From assembly GCA_000733355.1 (NCBI GenBank), contig JNVV01000048.1:1-64000 (forward strand): DNA of 64,000 nucleotides, given 5' to 3'. The notes under the pieces are model-generated. The model was not told the DNA's origin. It did no database searches and was given only the letters and a program-made list of their open reading frames with translations. The stretch is from Falciphora oryzae. Its lineage: Eukaryota; Ascomycota; Sordariomycetes; Magnaporthales; Magnaporthaceae. The translations under genes were made by a program, and so were the position numbers. Below are positions 46,871 through 59,725 of this stretch, one piece after another (position 1 is the stretch's first letter; each line of letters begins with the position of its first letter).

Positions 46871-47409
46871 GGTGTCAGTGGTCCAGTCTATATTAGGGTG
46901 CAGCATGCCAATTAGTCCACACAAGCAGCGGTGCGCAGCTCACATGTTATAAGATTGAGCCCCTGCGGGCAGGCTACTCTTGGAGGCATGGTTGGTCGTG
47001 GCGGGACGGGGAGCCGTATCAGAGCTCGCGTGCGAAGGAACCGCCTGCTCGATGCCGAGCCTCACGCAAAGGCAAAATTTGGATCGCAGCTCTGCTTCAC
47101 GCTGTCGGGGGCCTCTTCCTTTTTCGGGTTTAGCGCTACCTCTTAAACTGTGACCAATTAAATAGCACCTCAAGGCCCACCACAAAGTCAGAACGCAAAG
47201 AGGGGCAATCAAGGCTAGCTAGCCCCCACGCCCCAGTCCCACACAATTTTGCCCTGGCGCAAAAAGACGAGGCCATCGACGAAAATCAGAAAGGAAAAAA
47301 AAAAAAGAGGAGGAGAAGAAAGAGCAAATTTCTTTGCGCACTTTGCTCAGCTTGTCGATTTCCTCTTCCTAACACATACCCTAAGGAAGGAGCAACAACT
47401 GTCGCAACA
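46871..47409. promoter_or_regulatory. Divergent promoter region uS15m / RPS0
   Basis: 539 bp between a mitochondrial and a cytosolic ribosomal protein gene facing away from each other. It holds an A-rich tract (about 47296-47306). The shared region could allow coordinated expression, which is inference. Confidence 0.65.
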
Positions 47410-48555
47410 ATGGCGCCCGCTAACCTCCCCTCGGTCTTCAACTCGACCAGCCAGGACATCGAGATGCTCCTGGCTGCGCAGGCGCATATCGGCTCCAAGA
47501 ACCTGCAGGTTCACATGAACCCCTACCTGTGGAAGACCCGTGCCGACGGTGTCAACATCATCAACGTCGGCAAGACCTGGTGAGCAGCCCTTTCTCCCTC
47601 GGTGCCAGCGCCGGCGCACACTTCGGGCGGAAGCGCACACTCCGAGCAGGAAGCGCACCGCAGAGGACACCGGGCTGGGCATGAAAGAATGGCATGGGCA
47701 GCAGCAGAGGAAGCAGGTGACTAACCGCCGATGAATTTGCGCCATTTCTAGGGAGAAGATTGTCCTTGCGGCCCGTATCATCACCGCCATCGACAACCCC
47801 TCGGACGTCTGCGTTATCTCGGCCCGTCCCTACGGCCAGCGCGCCGTCCTCAAGTTCGCCGCCCACACCGGCGCCCAGGCCATCGCCGGTCGCTTCACCC
47901 CCGGTAGCTTCACCAACTACATCACCCGCTCGTTCAAGGAGCCGCGCCTGATCGTCGTCACCGACCCGCGTACCGACGCCCAGGCCATCAAGGAGGCCAG
48001 CTACGTCAACATCCCCGTTATCGCCCTCTGCGACACCGACTCGCCCACCGAGTACGTCGACGTTGCCATCCCCACCAACAACAAGGGTCGCCACGCCATC
48101 GGCTGCATCTGGTGGATGCTGGCCCGTGAGGTCCTCCGCCTCCGCGGCACCATCTACAACCGCGAGACCCCGTGGGACGTCATGGTTGATCTGTACTTCT
48201 GTATGTGGCTTTTTGCGTGCCCAAGGGGCACTTATAGCCGGGTCTTTGCTGCAATGTATTTGCATGTTTCAGCTGCTAACACGACGTCAATTCAGACCGC
48301 GACCCCGAGGCCGAGGCCGAGGAGAAGGTCGAGGAGGAGAAGCTGCCCGGCGTCGAGGACACCGGCGTTGCCGCCATCGAGCCCGGCTTCGCCAACACTG
48401 CTGGCGACTGGGAGGCCGCCCCTGCCGGCTTCACCGGCACCGCCCAGCCCGGCTGGGACGATGCTGCTGCCCAGCCCGCCAACTGGGACTCCGCCGCCCA
48501 GGGCGCCGCCTCGTGGGACGAGGCCACCCCCGCCAAGGATATCAGCCAGTGGTAA
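47410..48555 (+). CDS. rps0: 40S ribosomal protein S0 (uS2)
   Basis: Three exons, 47410-47579, 47752-48200 and 48296-48555 (introns 172 and 95 bp), give 292 residues. The start follows AACA and gives [21 protein letters not shown]. uS2 signatures are [77 protein letters not shown] and [17 protein letters not shown]. The C-terminus is the acidic Trp/Ala extension typical of eukaryotic S0/laminin-receptor homologues ([16 protein letters not shown], ending DISQW). It is needed for 40S maturation and sits at the back of the small subunit. The first intron is relatively long, as is common for fungal ribosomal protein genes. Confidence 0.97.
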
Positions 48556-49818
48556 TCCAATCTTTCAAGCGAAACGGCATGGGTACGGTACGGAGTTGGC
48601 GTCTCAAGGAAATTTTGCTAGGAATCAAAAAAACACTCCCCACAACGCTCGGGAAGGGCCGTCTGTAGGACTTTTACCTCTCGGTTTCTCATGGACTTGG
48701 GTTACACTTGGTGCGCACTGATGAGGGAAAGAAACCCGATCCATGTTTCCCGCCGCTGTGTGGCTGGACCTGGGGAAGGAGAATGCCCTGTGCGGCCAAG
48801 AGGAGTGGACTTAACCGTTATTCCGCCTCGGTGCCAGAGTTGCCTGGTTAGGTGAAGTTGAACCGAATAAAAAAGAAAAAGAAAAGACCCCAAAAAATCT
48901 GTCCGAAGTATTCTCTGTTGCAACGTGACACCGGGAATATTGCGCTGTCTTTGATTTGTGTGCCCTGCCCATCTGATGGTGAGGTGGCCCAAGCCCTCAG
49001 GGGCGCTTGCACCGCGAGCACGTGTGGTGTCTAGGTCCATGCTCGAGTCGACGAGCCGGATACTACGACGACGGCGATGGTTGCCGGCTCTGCATCTAGC
49101 AAATCACCATATTATATCCGACCAAATTACATGGACCCTGTCGAGACCTGCAACTTTGGGGTTTATACCCGGGGTTGACTGTCACTGTTCGATCGATACC
49201 TGACAAAGTCAGGAGTGTCTCCACGCTGCTCCCAGCGTTGTCGCCTTTTGTCTCCCGTCGTTACGACGCAATATTCCCGAAGCAACGATTCATGTCAAAC
49301 TAAGGACAGTAAAGCTCCGATTTGTTTTTTCTTTCTATGGACTGAATTGCTGTATTTCCCTCACTCCTTAACCGAGGGGCAGAAAAAAGCAAAAGGAAGA
49401 AGAGAAAACCTGGTTGTTGAGAGCAAAAAGAACATCGAGAACATAGTCGTCAAAAAACTCCTGAAGATATGTCCTTTCCGGTTGATCCATGAATCCTCCA
49501 AAAGGTCCAATGCCCCATCAGCAACGCCGGTATCCCATTAAACAGTCCTTGGTCTCACCTCGCGTCCACTCAAACATCAAACCCGAACCCGATGAAAGTT
49601 CTGCCCATGAGCAAGAGAACGACCTTTCCGTGCTGCTTCGGCTAGTGAACGACACCAGAACGAATCATTATCGTGCTCGAAGGAAACGCAGTGCCATGCT
49701 CAGCGAGGCGCCAAGGATATTAGGTAGGTGAGAAGGTAGGTAAAGTGGGTATTAAGCCTCGTACGCGTCGTTCCAAGTATGACCAAATGAAAGATGAAAG
49801 ACGTCCTCAATTCCCCAT
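48556..49818. other. Convergent intergenic spacer
   Basis: 1.26 kb between the RPS0 and CFEM stop codons. Open frames around 49215-49731 are short and compositional. No gene is supported. Confidence 0.5.
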
Positions 49819-50773
49819 TTAGAGGAGGAAGACAGCAACGCCAGCGGCAGCCAGGAGGCCGACGGGGGCAGCAGTCATCTGCGGGGCCTAGATAGAGTAG
49901 AAAGTAAGTTAGCTTTTGTCTGCATCCCGCGACGGCCTTCTCTTCGAAATACTTACGTAGTTGGGGTTCGACGTCGTCGTGGCGCCTCCGTTACCGCCGG
50001 TGGTGCCGCCGTTAGAGCCGCCAGCGGTACCGCCAGTGGCGGACGTCTGCGTGGTCAGGGTCGACGAGCCGATGGTGGTCGGGAAAGTCGAAGTGCCCGA
50101 GGTCACGGTACTGACAACGGGAACAGTGGAGGTCGCAGACGAGCCAGAAGCGCCAGCTCCGCCGGCCCCACCGCCAGAGATGGTGGTCAAGCCAACGGTC
50201 GAGACCACCGTGGAACCGTTCTCGGTGGCCGTGGAGAGAATAGCCGAAGTAGTGACGGCAGACTGCGTAGCGCCGGCACCGGCACCGGCACCGGCACCGG
50301 TAGTGGTGCCAGCTCCGGTACCAGTTCCAGATCCACTGGGCATGTTGGTGTTGGTAAACTGAGAAGGAAGACCGGTAGTAACGGTCTTCAGATCAACACC
50401 CTGGTTGCGGCAGTACTCGTTCGCATAGCCAATGGCCTGGCCAGCAGTGTCGAAGCTGGCGCACAGCTCAGCCGAGCAATCCCTGACACCGTAGAGGAAG
50501 TTCTGGTTGCGGCAAGCGCACGCAGCGTCGTTGGCGGCGCATCCAAGCTCCTGCGACTTGTTCGCCTGCTGCATGCTGTTGATACACCATTGCTAAAGTA
50601 GCGAATGACGGAGTCAGCAGCTGATGAAGAAATACGGCGCTAACGAGCGTGGCGATGAGGAGGGTAGGTAGGGTATATCAGGAATCACTTACGGCGCACT
50701 GGGGGAATGCCGACATGTCCTGGGCTGCGGCAACGGCGGCCAGGGTGCCGACGACCAGGGAAGCGACCTTCAT
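49819..50773 (-). CDS. GPI-anchored CFEM-domain cell-surface protein
   Basis: Three exons, 50773-50693, 50592-49957 and 49887-49819 (introns 100 and 69 bp), give 261 residues. Residues 1-17 are a signal peptide (MKVASLVVGTLAAVAAA). A CFEM domain follows with all eight cysteines at C26, C30, C45, C52, C54, C66, C71 and C88; Asp49, three residues before C52, sits where haem-binding CFEM proteins place their axial ligand. The rest is a long Ser/Thr/Gly-rich region with Gly-Ala repeats (from a GCACCG repeat near 50276-50300), expected to be O-glycosylated. Exon 3 encodes a short hydrophobic tail ending VGLLAAAGVAVFLL, a likely GPI-attachment signal. Such proteins sit in the wall or plasma membrane and may act in iron/haem uptake or host interaction. 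Which of these applies here is not visible. Confidence 0.93.
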
Positions 50774-53700
50774 GCTGGAAATCATTGTGGCGGGCGAGAG
50801 GATGGAAGCTGAGGCAGCTGTGAGTCAGCGGAAGTTCCAAAATGTTGCGCCTCGAAAGGTCGTAGGAACGAGTGTTTTGGCTGGAGCCGCGATGCTTTTT
50901 CAGCCTAGAGGGTGATCGCTAGAACGAGCGTCTGGGGAGAGATGGTGGTGGTGATGCGAAGATATGAAGATGAAGGCGGCGCACGGCTGGGAGGAGAGAA
51001 GAAGAAAAAGACGAGTTCGACAGTGGCGGTAAGGGTGAGGGCGAGGACGGGAAGCGAGGACCTGACATCAGGAACATGGGAAGACAAACCTTGAACTCCA
51101 AAGTGCGGTCGCTAAGTAAGGTAGGTTTGCTGGCTTGAATCACGAACGAGGGTGGCGCAACAGGCAGATGCTAGGTGGGAAATTAAGAGCAGACCGGGTG
51201 AGTCGAATCCAATGTTTTTGGAAGAGACGAGGAGGGGGAGTTGTGGGCGGGCGGGTGGTTAAATAAATTCGGGTGAGGTACGACTCTGTGGGACGTTGCC
51301 GGGTAGGTTGTGCTCGCCGGCTGGTGCTTTCCTGCCAAGTCACGGGCGTCTGGTTCGTGGCTGAGGAGAAAGTGAGAACGGAAGAGGGCGAGTCCCGTCG
51401 TTCTGACTTAATTTAAGGACTGAGGACCCGAGCTGGCACGATGCGAGGGCGCGGGTTCGTTCGGATGGAAGGCTTCTGTCGACAGCTTGGAAGTCACGGT
51501 GACGGCACCGATGTAAGTGACCCAGCTGCCTGCCTTGGAATCTCGATCGGGAAAGAGCTGCCCGCACATGGAGGCCAGGGCCCGAACCAGAACTGTTGCT
51601 TGTCCAACCCACGCCCGACCGCACCTTCCCGCATCATTGGGTGCGCCGCAGGCCGGAGGCCGACGCGACTACGCACCTCTCTAAGTCGAGGTTTCCAGCC
51701 CCGCCAGCTGCGGTTCCATCCATCACGTCGATCTCCCACGTTATGTGTGGTTACCTGTTTCCTCCCATAACCTTGCTTTCCAACGTCCCAATTCCTTAGT
51801 GGACGGCAGTCGCTGCGAGATCCCTGCCCTTGCATCAAACCTTGTCACCCTCCTCTGATGTCAGTGACCAGGGTGACCTTTCAACCAGCTGGGGGACACT
51901 CGAACCCGATTCTGGGCAATATCAGATCGATGCAAGTCTGGCGAGGCATTCCATGGGCCACATTAAGACTCAACGACAGCCCACTAGGGCCAAACAAGCC
52001 AAGTGGGTAGGTAGACTAGCCCTAGGACACGTCGGTAGCGAGTAAATCTCTCAAGATGCGCGTACTATTAATGCGCCAACCTCTTCCAGCGGGATGCTTT
52101 TCCTGTTTGCCATACGTTTCCGCCTTTCAGCACACCGACCGACCGACGACTTCGTGGGTGGCCGGAGGGACAGCGAAGGCGATGGGGTGACGAGAGTATT
52201 GGATCCTCGTTTGTCCTCCCTGGTCACGACGGAGCTCTCCCATAATGTCTCACATGGCCAGGTACCCGCCGCCCATTTCGCACGCCGCTATCAGTGGCTA
52301 GGGGCGGCTCCGCGGCGGCTGCATGCGGCCGCCCATTTCCCACGATACGTAACGTGGTGTGATGCAAACGCGGCATTTCGGCAGGGGTAATGATTAAAGG
52401 GGTTTTGGTATCACTTCAGCTCTCCAGCAGAACACGGTTGCTGGAAACGGAGACCAGGGACAAGGGGCTGCAAAGCAAGGAAGTGGTTGCAGCGCATTGC
52501 AGAAAGAGGGAACGTCAGACAGGCAGCTCGGATGACAGAAACAAATCTGCAATGGGAGATAAAAATCCGGGGACACCGATGGGCTAGGTGATTGGTGGTA
52601 ACAGCGACGTGAGGGGAGGTTGGTACGGTTGGTAAAGAGAAAAGAAGCAGAAGAAGAAGCAAAGGCCGATGGTGATGAGGTCGGTCAAGGCTTGTCGTTG
52701 TCGCAGGTGGATCTTCCCGACAAACAAAACCCCTGCCCGCCTTGTTCAGAACCAGCGCTGGCAGCCTCCCATTGGCCCAAGCCTGAAGACACCGACGGTT
52801 GCAGCGCGCTAGTGCGATAGGGGTCCATTTCGGCCAGCGGATCGAGCCCGACTTCCTCCCAGCCATCAGGAGGAGGGGCGGACGCAGGACGCATGGAAGC
52901 ATGTTTACAGCACCCGCCGCACGTCCATGCGGGAAATCATCAGCTTTTGGTCGCAATCAGATTGATCTGAGAACAGACATTGACGCGTCCCGTGAGCACG
53001 GGACTCGGGTAGCATTCTATATCAGATCTATGCTTTAATTGATTGGGAGTCGTGTCGCGCATTGTCAACAATATGTTCATTCTATCGTAGCTCCGAATTG
53101 GTGGGCACACACAGAGCAAATTTGCATTGAAATCGTCTCCGCACGAGCTGGTCCTGTCTTCTCGCAGAATCAAGCTATTTACCGCCGAGTCTCGGCCGTG
53201 TCCGGGAGCTGGTGGGCCGTACTGCTGCCGTCTATTTGGGTCCGGCTCCCTCGGTTGCCCTAAGAAACTGGGAAAGATGGAAAGATGGAAAACGGTTGAT
53301 GTCATTGAGCCGCTCCCAGTCATCACCACCCAATCCCTGCTTAGCCCCTGGCCATGCACACCACCATTCCACCATCCAGTGCAACCCCACCTGCGGAGCG
53401 GCTTTGGAAAAGACTGAGGGAACAACGACGCTGCGGGCTTGCGTCGCATCGGAGACCAAGATCGATTCCAAGCTACCGGGCAAAGAATTCCAGGAAAATG
53501 CTTAGCCAAAAAATGAGCGTGCCAAGTGCGCAGCCACGCATCATTCATTTGTCTTGACCCGGACGTGGCGGCGCTGGTGTGGCAAAGGTGGTGTGGCTCG
53601 TCCAGCCACTCAATCTCATTGAATTGCGCGGCACTTGCATCCGTATTGGCGGCACCCACCTACAGCTTGCCGTCGCGGCCTCTGCCACATAGGTTCAAGC

Positions 53701-55268
53701 ACGTTTTTCTAGCGCAGGCTACAAACAACGAAACAAGACGGGGCACTAGCCAGTCGATGCCTGCTCCGTGGTCTCGTCTGATGCTTTGGATGATGGCAGA
53801 GGACGCGCGGTCCACTCACGTCGGTTGGATGGATCAGCCGTCAGGCCTGGTCACTCGACCGCTGATGTCGAGTGAGCCTGCTCTCCGACAGTCTAACAAT
53901 GGCTGCGAGCGAAATTTTGATCCAGGTGTTTTGGCGGACAATTTTTGATAACATCTGAGCTATAGGAAGGATGGACCACACAAACAGCCACATGCGACGA
54001 CCATACCCACTGGAATATACAGGATTGAAACTCACGGTGAAAATGGGACCCGACGTCTTTAACCTCAGGCCACAACATTAGCGCCCTACCTGCCCGCTCT
54101 TCTCCATGGTCTACCCAGAAATCCATCCTCTCCCTCCGATTCCCAGACAATTTTTTGATGTATGGCAGCCAACGGCCACCAACGGACCGCCGCCAACATG
54201 CTCCTCGATGCCCCTCGCCCCTGCCGCCGCCATTTAGAAACGCCACAAAAATGTTACAACCGAACATGATCCTGGTTGGCAACTGGCCAACAGCCGCCGT
54301 GGCAAGGCGTTTTCACCTCCGGCACGGTTTGATAGGCTGAGGAAGCCGGATGGACGCACCAAAATATTTCTTCGGCGCCTCGAAAGCTAATCACCTCTCC
54401 ATTGATTGACCTGCGCCGCTGGACAAGCCCGCGATTTTCCACAAACAGACAATTTTATGACTGCCGACCTGGCCACCATAGCCTGACCTCCATCCCTCCC
54501 TGACTTACCGCAATCGGCCCAGTATTAAAAGCTTCTGGGGAGCGGCCTGTGTGGCGTGCCTGTTTAGGCAGGGTTCAATAGCTTTATCCTGAGGACTGAG
54601 GCTGTCCAGCGCGCGCTCGAGTCCTTTACGCAACGCAAACGGGATACGAAAATGATTGGCACCATCACCAAACGCCCGGCCGCGACCTCGCCTCCTTAGG
54701 AGCCTAGTATCGCCGCCTCCATGTCGGCCGATTTCTGCGGCTTCAATAACATTCAGATTTCGGCTGCACGCCGACACCAATAATGAGGCCGTTGGATCGG
54801 CATCCGGCATCGTAGTCCATGCTTCTACGTGTTTTTAAAAGCCGTCCTCCTATGTCAAATTTGACAAGACGATAGCAGCGTCAATGTCAGCCCGGACGAG
54901 CATCCCGACCCAAGGCTTGAGGTCGACACACGATGGCCGCCCGCTGTGCCTGCCAGCCTCCCAAGACGACTTTACGGCCTTGGCATGCATTTATCGAGTT
55001 GGTGGGATGCCTATTTAGCGAGGGGTATGGAGCGCCTCACCACAGTGGCGCTGCCATGCCCGGTATTTGCACTTGCAGGACCTCCAGCCTGACCAATTGA
55101 TAGATTCCTCTGTTGCACGCAATATAACAGAGAAATTTAGAACTTAAACCGTAAAAACCAGGTCCAGATCCCCGGACCTTCCTCCTTACGAGCCAGCGTT
55201 CGTCCAGTAGACGCAGAAGCCGGTTTCTGAACATTTGCTTCAAAGGCCACCGCCGACCCTGTCTCGCC
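50774..55268. other. 4.5-kb gene-free region at the core/accessory boundary
   Basis: No supportable gene. Open frames up to about 240 codons (for example 52940-53659, minus) lack domains and codon bias. The first kilobase should contain the CFEM promoter. Base composition stays near the genome average, unlike the AT-rich island that follows. Confidence 0.5.
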
Positions 55269-55733
55269 ATGGCCAAATCCGTCCCTGCCCGCGACTTCAC
55301 TGTCGGCTGGGTCTGCGCCCTGCCGATTGAGCTGGCCGCCGCCGCCGAGATGATGGATAAGGAGTTCGCCGCCTCCCCTTCGCTGCGCTTTGGCGTCCTC
55401 GTCGGCGTCGGTGGCGGCGTCCCACATCTCGACGGCGACGACGACATCGACATCCGGCTTGGCGACGTGGTGATCAGCCAACCAGACGGCCAACATGGCG
55501 ACTCCGCCTCCGTCGACCGCACCCAACGATACGCACGGCGCAAGATTGGCCTGCCTAAGCACGCACTTTGCCTGTTTATGCACGCACGTAGTCTCAGTGC
55601 CTCAGACGTGATCGATTCAAAAAGGGCCGGCCCACCGCGGCTCCATGACTCGGTAGGGTGGCGCAACGAAGTCATTTGGTCTGTGCGCACGTACCGGTGG
55701 GCCGGCCATTTTTTTGAAGATTACGTCTGAGAT
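55269..55733 (+). pseudogene. Remnant of an NLR-type nucleoside-phosphorylase-like domain
   Basis: A 153-codon frame starts DFTVGWVCALPIELAAAAEMMDKE, then jumps to LRFGVLVGVGGGVPHLD and DIRLGDVVISQP. These are the first and later conserved blocks of the PNP/UDP-phosphorylase-like domain that opens many fungal NLR (NACHT or NB-ARC) receptors. The stretch normally between them, roughly 45 residues with the G-x-H-N-V-V strand, is absent. After about 55490 the similarity stops and the frame runs out at the edge of AT-rich DNA. No NACHT or repeat domain follows. It is therefore an internally deleted and truncated fragment. The intact part has good GC-rich codon use and no sign of RIP. Confidence 0.7.
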
Positions 55734-55755
55734 AATATGGTGATTTTTTCCTTTT

Positions 55756-55774
55756 TATGGGGATGTTCCCCATA
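55756..55774. repeat. Perfect 8-bp inverted repeat at the left island edge
   Basis: TATGGGGA-TGT-TCCCCATA forms a perfect stem-loop about 20 bp inside the AT-rich boundary. It could be part of an element end, but no partner at the right edge was found. Confidence 0.7.
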
Positions 55775-56039
55775 TAAACTGAAAAAATCTATATTGAACA
55801 CTTGGCCATATTTATACAACCACATGTCGCATCCATTAATAAAGAAGTGTTTAAAGGTGGGAATAGCTTCAATTCCAAACTGAAATACTTTTTATTCCGC
55901 TTAGGCGCTTCGTTCGTAATTGCTAATCGCTAACGCGAAAATTATTTTATGGGGATAAAATAGCATTATTCCCGCAATTTTCTATAACCACCTCCTGGTT
56001 TACCATTTTATGTGGTTACCGGACTAAAAATTTGATGGA

Positions 56040-58171
56040 AAGCATTTCCGAGCCTGCTTTAATAGCCGACGGTATATCGCTTGCGTTGCGCGCAATCGAA
56101 AATAGTCGCGCGTTAGCTATTGGGCAATATCAAGGCCGCCCTTTTCGGGACGTTATTTTTGATATCTACCACTATACGAATAAACCGGAAAACACGCTTT
56201 TTTAATGTAAATTTATTACTTCCGTTACTAAAGCACTTTTGAATTAGCTTTAAAAAGGCCAGGAATACCACATACTATGGCGAAAACCTAAGCCCGACCA
56301 AATCTCCTGCATCCAACGTATCGTTTATGAATTTAGAAATACCATCCTTATCGCTAAAATAGGATATGGCAAAAGTATCGTGTTTTAAGCAGTATTTATT
56401 ATCCGGAATTAATATATTACTATCCAATTCGTCCCATTAAATAAATTGGGGGAAAAACAAACCCAGGTCGTTACCAGGTTCCTATGGGCTAAGCCTATTT
56501 TATTTAACCATTTGACGAAAAATGTAAAATATTGGAGCAATAAAAGCGCAAATCGGGCTAGGCTAATATATATTACCATCTTAAACCGATAACGTATGGA
56601 AACCTAGCAACCCGGCAGGATATACGCATTTTCTGTTTGGGCCAAAGCAAGTTACCGATTATCGGTTTTTTCGTTTCCTTCGCAACCCCGAATTTAGCAT
56701 ACAAATAGCTTTTATCGCTATCGACGAACTTTATACGGTTTATTAATGGAGGGAATTCCGTACCTTATACCTAAATTTCCATTTTATCCGCTCCGCGATC
56801 CCTACGTCGATCCCGTTTTTTGGGTATATAGCAACATTTACCTAAAAAGCCGAACAGTTCGTCCTTACTCACGCGGGGTTTAAATTCCCTGGCTTTAATA
56901 AAAACCAGCTATAAATTGTTCGAATATTTGTAAATAAGCCGGAAATTTCTTTCGTAATGCAGTGCCTTAAAAGGGGATAACGATAAAATAATTACCGTCG
57001 CCTTTTTTTTTTAATAAAAGATATGCTGCCCGGGTTCGAACCTTTTTCAATTCCTAAAACTATTATTTATATAAATTCTCGCAATAGGTTTATAAAAGCC
57101 CGCTATGCTTTTATATTATATTTCGAAAGCCGAAGAATTAATAGCGCAATATTTAATCGTACAATTGTTATTTACCATTTTATTACACCGCCTATTAACT
57201 AAAAACGGATATATAATATATTCCGGAAAGCCGATTCCTTTATTAGGATTGTTTTATTTACTATTTCTTTCGGAATAGGTATGGATATCCCAAACGTTAT
57301 GCGTATCGTATAATATAAAGCTTTGCTTTTATAAAATATTGCGGATTTGATGCAAAAATTTGGTCGCGTATACCGTTCCGGCAACCGCCGAAGCACGGGG
57401 TATTTTTTCGCCCCCTATTAATATTTCGACATAATAAGCACAGGTAATAAAATTTTAGCGCAAAAAAAACGCCGCATCCCGTAATAACATGCACCTTTCA
57501 CCCTAAGTAACTTACGCTTATTAATAGCAACTTTAAAAAATAATATTGCGATAAACGCGTTCCATAAATCGGCTGCATCGGCCGCGTCGGCCGCGTTAAA
57601 CTATTTTACGTCACATTTTACCCCCGTTAACGCAAACCAAGTAATTAAAAGGAGGTTATTAGCGCTAGCATTTTAAAACGACGCGAACTACACATTCGGC
57701 ATTTATTTGGGCGCTATTCCTTTGCTATAAACCGCTACCGAAATTAAATAGCGAATTAAATTACGGAACGAACACCCTTATATGTACGATTTTGTTAATG
57801 CCTTTTGTTTCCGGCGGAAATGTTTTAATTAATTGCAAAAAGTAAAAGCATATCGAATGCCACCCGAAAATTACTGCAACGCATATTCCTATAAGCTCGG
57901 TAAACTTAATGTTCTTCCCAAACTAAATAAGCCGATTGTAAAAATTAGAAAGTACATAAAGCCGTAGTTTATACGTAAAAAGCTAATGGCAGTTCTGGAG
58001 CGTATCGCTAACACCAAACTATACCCCGATCCCATTCGGCTATTTACCCTCCCCGGCACAATTTTAATGGAAAATATTATAATAAACCATTTAGCGAAAG
58101 CTATTAAATCGAAAAAGGGCTCGCTAAATTTGCCACAAATCCGCGCGCTTGCGCAAAACTTTAGGAATTAA
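56040..58171 (+). pseudogene. Decayed RecQ-like DEAD/DEAH helicase
   Basis: Plus-strand translation shows helicase blocks across different frames and stop codons. They include a Q-motif-like lead (PDQISCIQRIVYE), a Walker A AKIGYGKS at 56353-56376, a stop TAA at 56386-56388 in the following VF-x-AV, a FVPLNKLGE block like the motif Ia region of RecQ-like helicases, IIYINSRNR near 57060, FGIGMDIPNV near 57268-57300 (motif V) and QKFGRVYR at 57353-57376 (motif VI). Downstream, 57986-58171 is an open C-terminal block (ERIANTKLYPDPIRLF). Many TAA/TAG stops interrupt it, so it cannot be functional. Fungal genomes often carry such helicases in repeats and near telomeres. The family call rests on motifs only. 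Confidence 0.65.
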
Positions 58172-59351
58172 AAATAGCACGTATGGTTAGGAACAAATGG
58201 CGACCTGCTACGCGAAAAAGTGCAAGGTATATACCGCCGGGAAATTGCTTCGCATTAGAAGCATTACCGCTAATCCACAATAAAAAAGAGGCAGCCCCAA
58301 CAGCTACAATCGCAACCGGAAAAAAATGCTAGCTAAAAACACGGGTTTTCGTTTTAAAAGAAAAAACGCAAACGGGTATAATTTACGCCGGTTTTAATGC
58401 AAAAGTTAAAAGTAGACCCAAATTAAAATTCTTTGTAATTTAAACATTCAACTTTATTTAACAACATTCCCATACAAACTTTTTATACGGCTATTTACCT
58501 AATCGTTTAACCCCTCCTCGCTATCGCTTTTTACCTTTCCAAACGGGTACAATTTTTCACCTTTTGTATTAGCAATCCTTATCCCTTTTTCGTTAGTAAC
58601 CTTTAGTAAGCTTTGCTAACTTTGCACGCTCGCCGGCCTTATTATAGCTTTATTAAAATTATTTAGTTTGTTTTTTAGCAGGTTAGTAAGCCCTTAGGAA
58701 AACAACTGCGGGGCGTTAAATATTTCGTCCTAATTTACTCGGTCGAAATTATTTCCCTACCTATTTTTTACCAAAGTACACGCCTATTGCACCACGTCTG
58801 CTTTAGTGCTTACAACGGTATATGCATTATTTTTAGGTATACCGAATTTGGATTTGAAAATAGCGCGTAATGTTGCGGTAATAGGGCTTAAAATTGCACA
58901 ATATTGGAACGTCGTCCATATATCGTAAGTAAAATTGCGGTTACTTTTAATGTCCGCAAAAAAGCTTTTATTAATGTGCTTTACGGCGAAATTTACCGCT
59001 TTAAACCTACGTCCGGCAATAATGCACCGGACTAATCCAAATTGGAAAATGGCAATATTTAGCGGTTTGGTTATAATTTTTAAGCGTAATAGCTAAATTA
59101 AATACAGCATTTGTAATCTATAGTTTTTGGCGCTTTTGCAGCCGTAAAAAAACAGGGTAAGCATGGGGATATATTAACGGAATACGCTATAGTCACCGGC
59201 TCGAATAGCTTTATCGATAACCTAAAATATTTCGATAATATGAAAGTATTTGCATTAAAAGCGGAAAAGGATATTGCTTTCCCTATTGTTAAAATAGTTG
59301 CCGGTACTGCTAAAGTATCCGAACGCGTCCGTTCAGATATTTTAATATAAG

Positions 59352-59444
59352 TGTTGAGTTCAATTTGGCCACGGCGCACTGAAAAGTGTAGCCGACTACA
59401 TTTGCAATGCAGTCCAGGAGCTATTATATAGCTTGTTATTAACA
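59352..59444. repeat. Terminal direct repeat, left copy (93 bp)
   Basis: TG...CA-bounded terminal repeat of the TRIM-like element; contains TATTATATAG, a possible TATA signal. Confidence 0.9.
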
Positions 59445-59725
59445 CCACCCCTTAAACGTTATTCCAGGGCTTAATGGAACATAAGTTTGCTTGTACTTGC
59501 TGTCGCTGCTAGTAGCTGCGACGAGCGCTTTGAAGCGGGTTACTCCAACTGTGTGGAGTCCCACATTTGTGGGGCAATGCAGCACTGTGCTTTGGCCTAG
59601 TGGGGGCCCGGAACCCACTGGCACTCGGACTAATTGAAAAAGTTTTTTAAAAGCTGACAAGCACGGGGAATTGAACTCGAGCAACTTGGAGGTCGCAGGG
59701 AAACGCGCACGAGGGCGACATAACC

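Noticed and set aside
46032..46915. Long plus-strand frames opposite uS15m
   Set aside because: Shadows of the S15 coding strand; the minus strand has an unmistakable S15 domain.
52940..53659. 239-codon minus-strand frame in the 4.5-kb gene-free region
   Set aside because: No domain and non-fungal codon bias; intron prediction gives nothing consistent.
57199..57494. Two overlapping 65-codon minus-strand frames
   Set aside because: They are antisense to the decayed helicase C-terminal motifs on the plus strand.
59655..59725. tRNA-like 3' half (GAGTTCAATTCCCCG followed by TTTT on the minus strand)
   Set aside because: A B-box-like word and a T run are present, but no acceptor stem, A box or proper T-stem pairing was found, so I do not call a tRNA or SINE.
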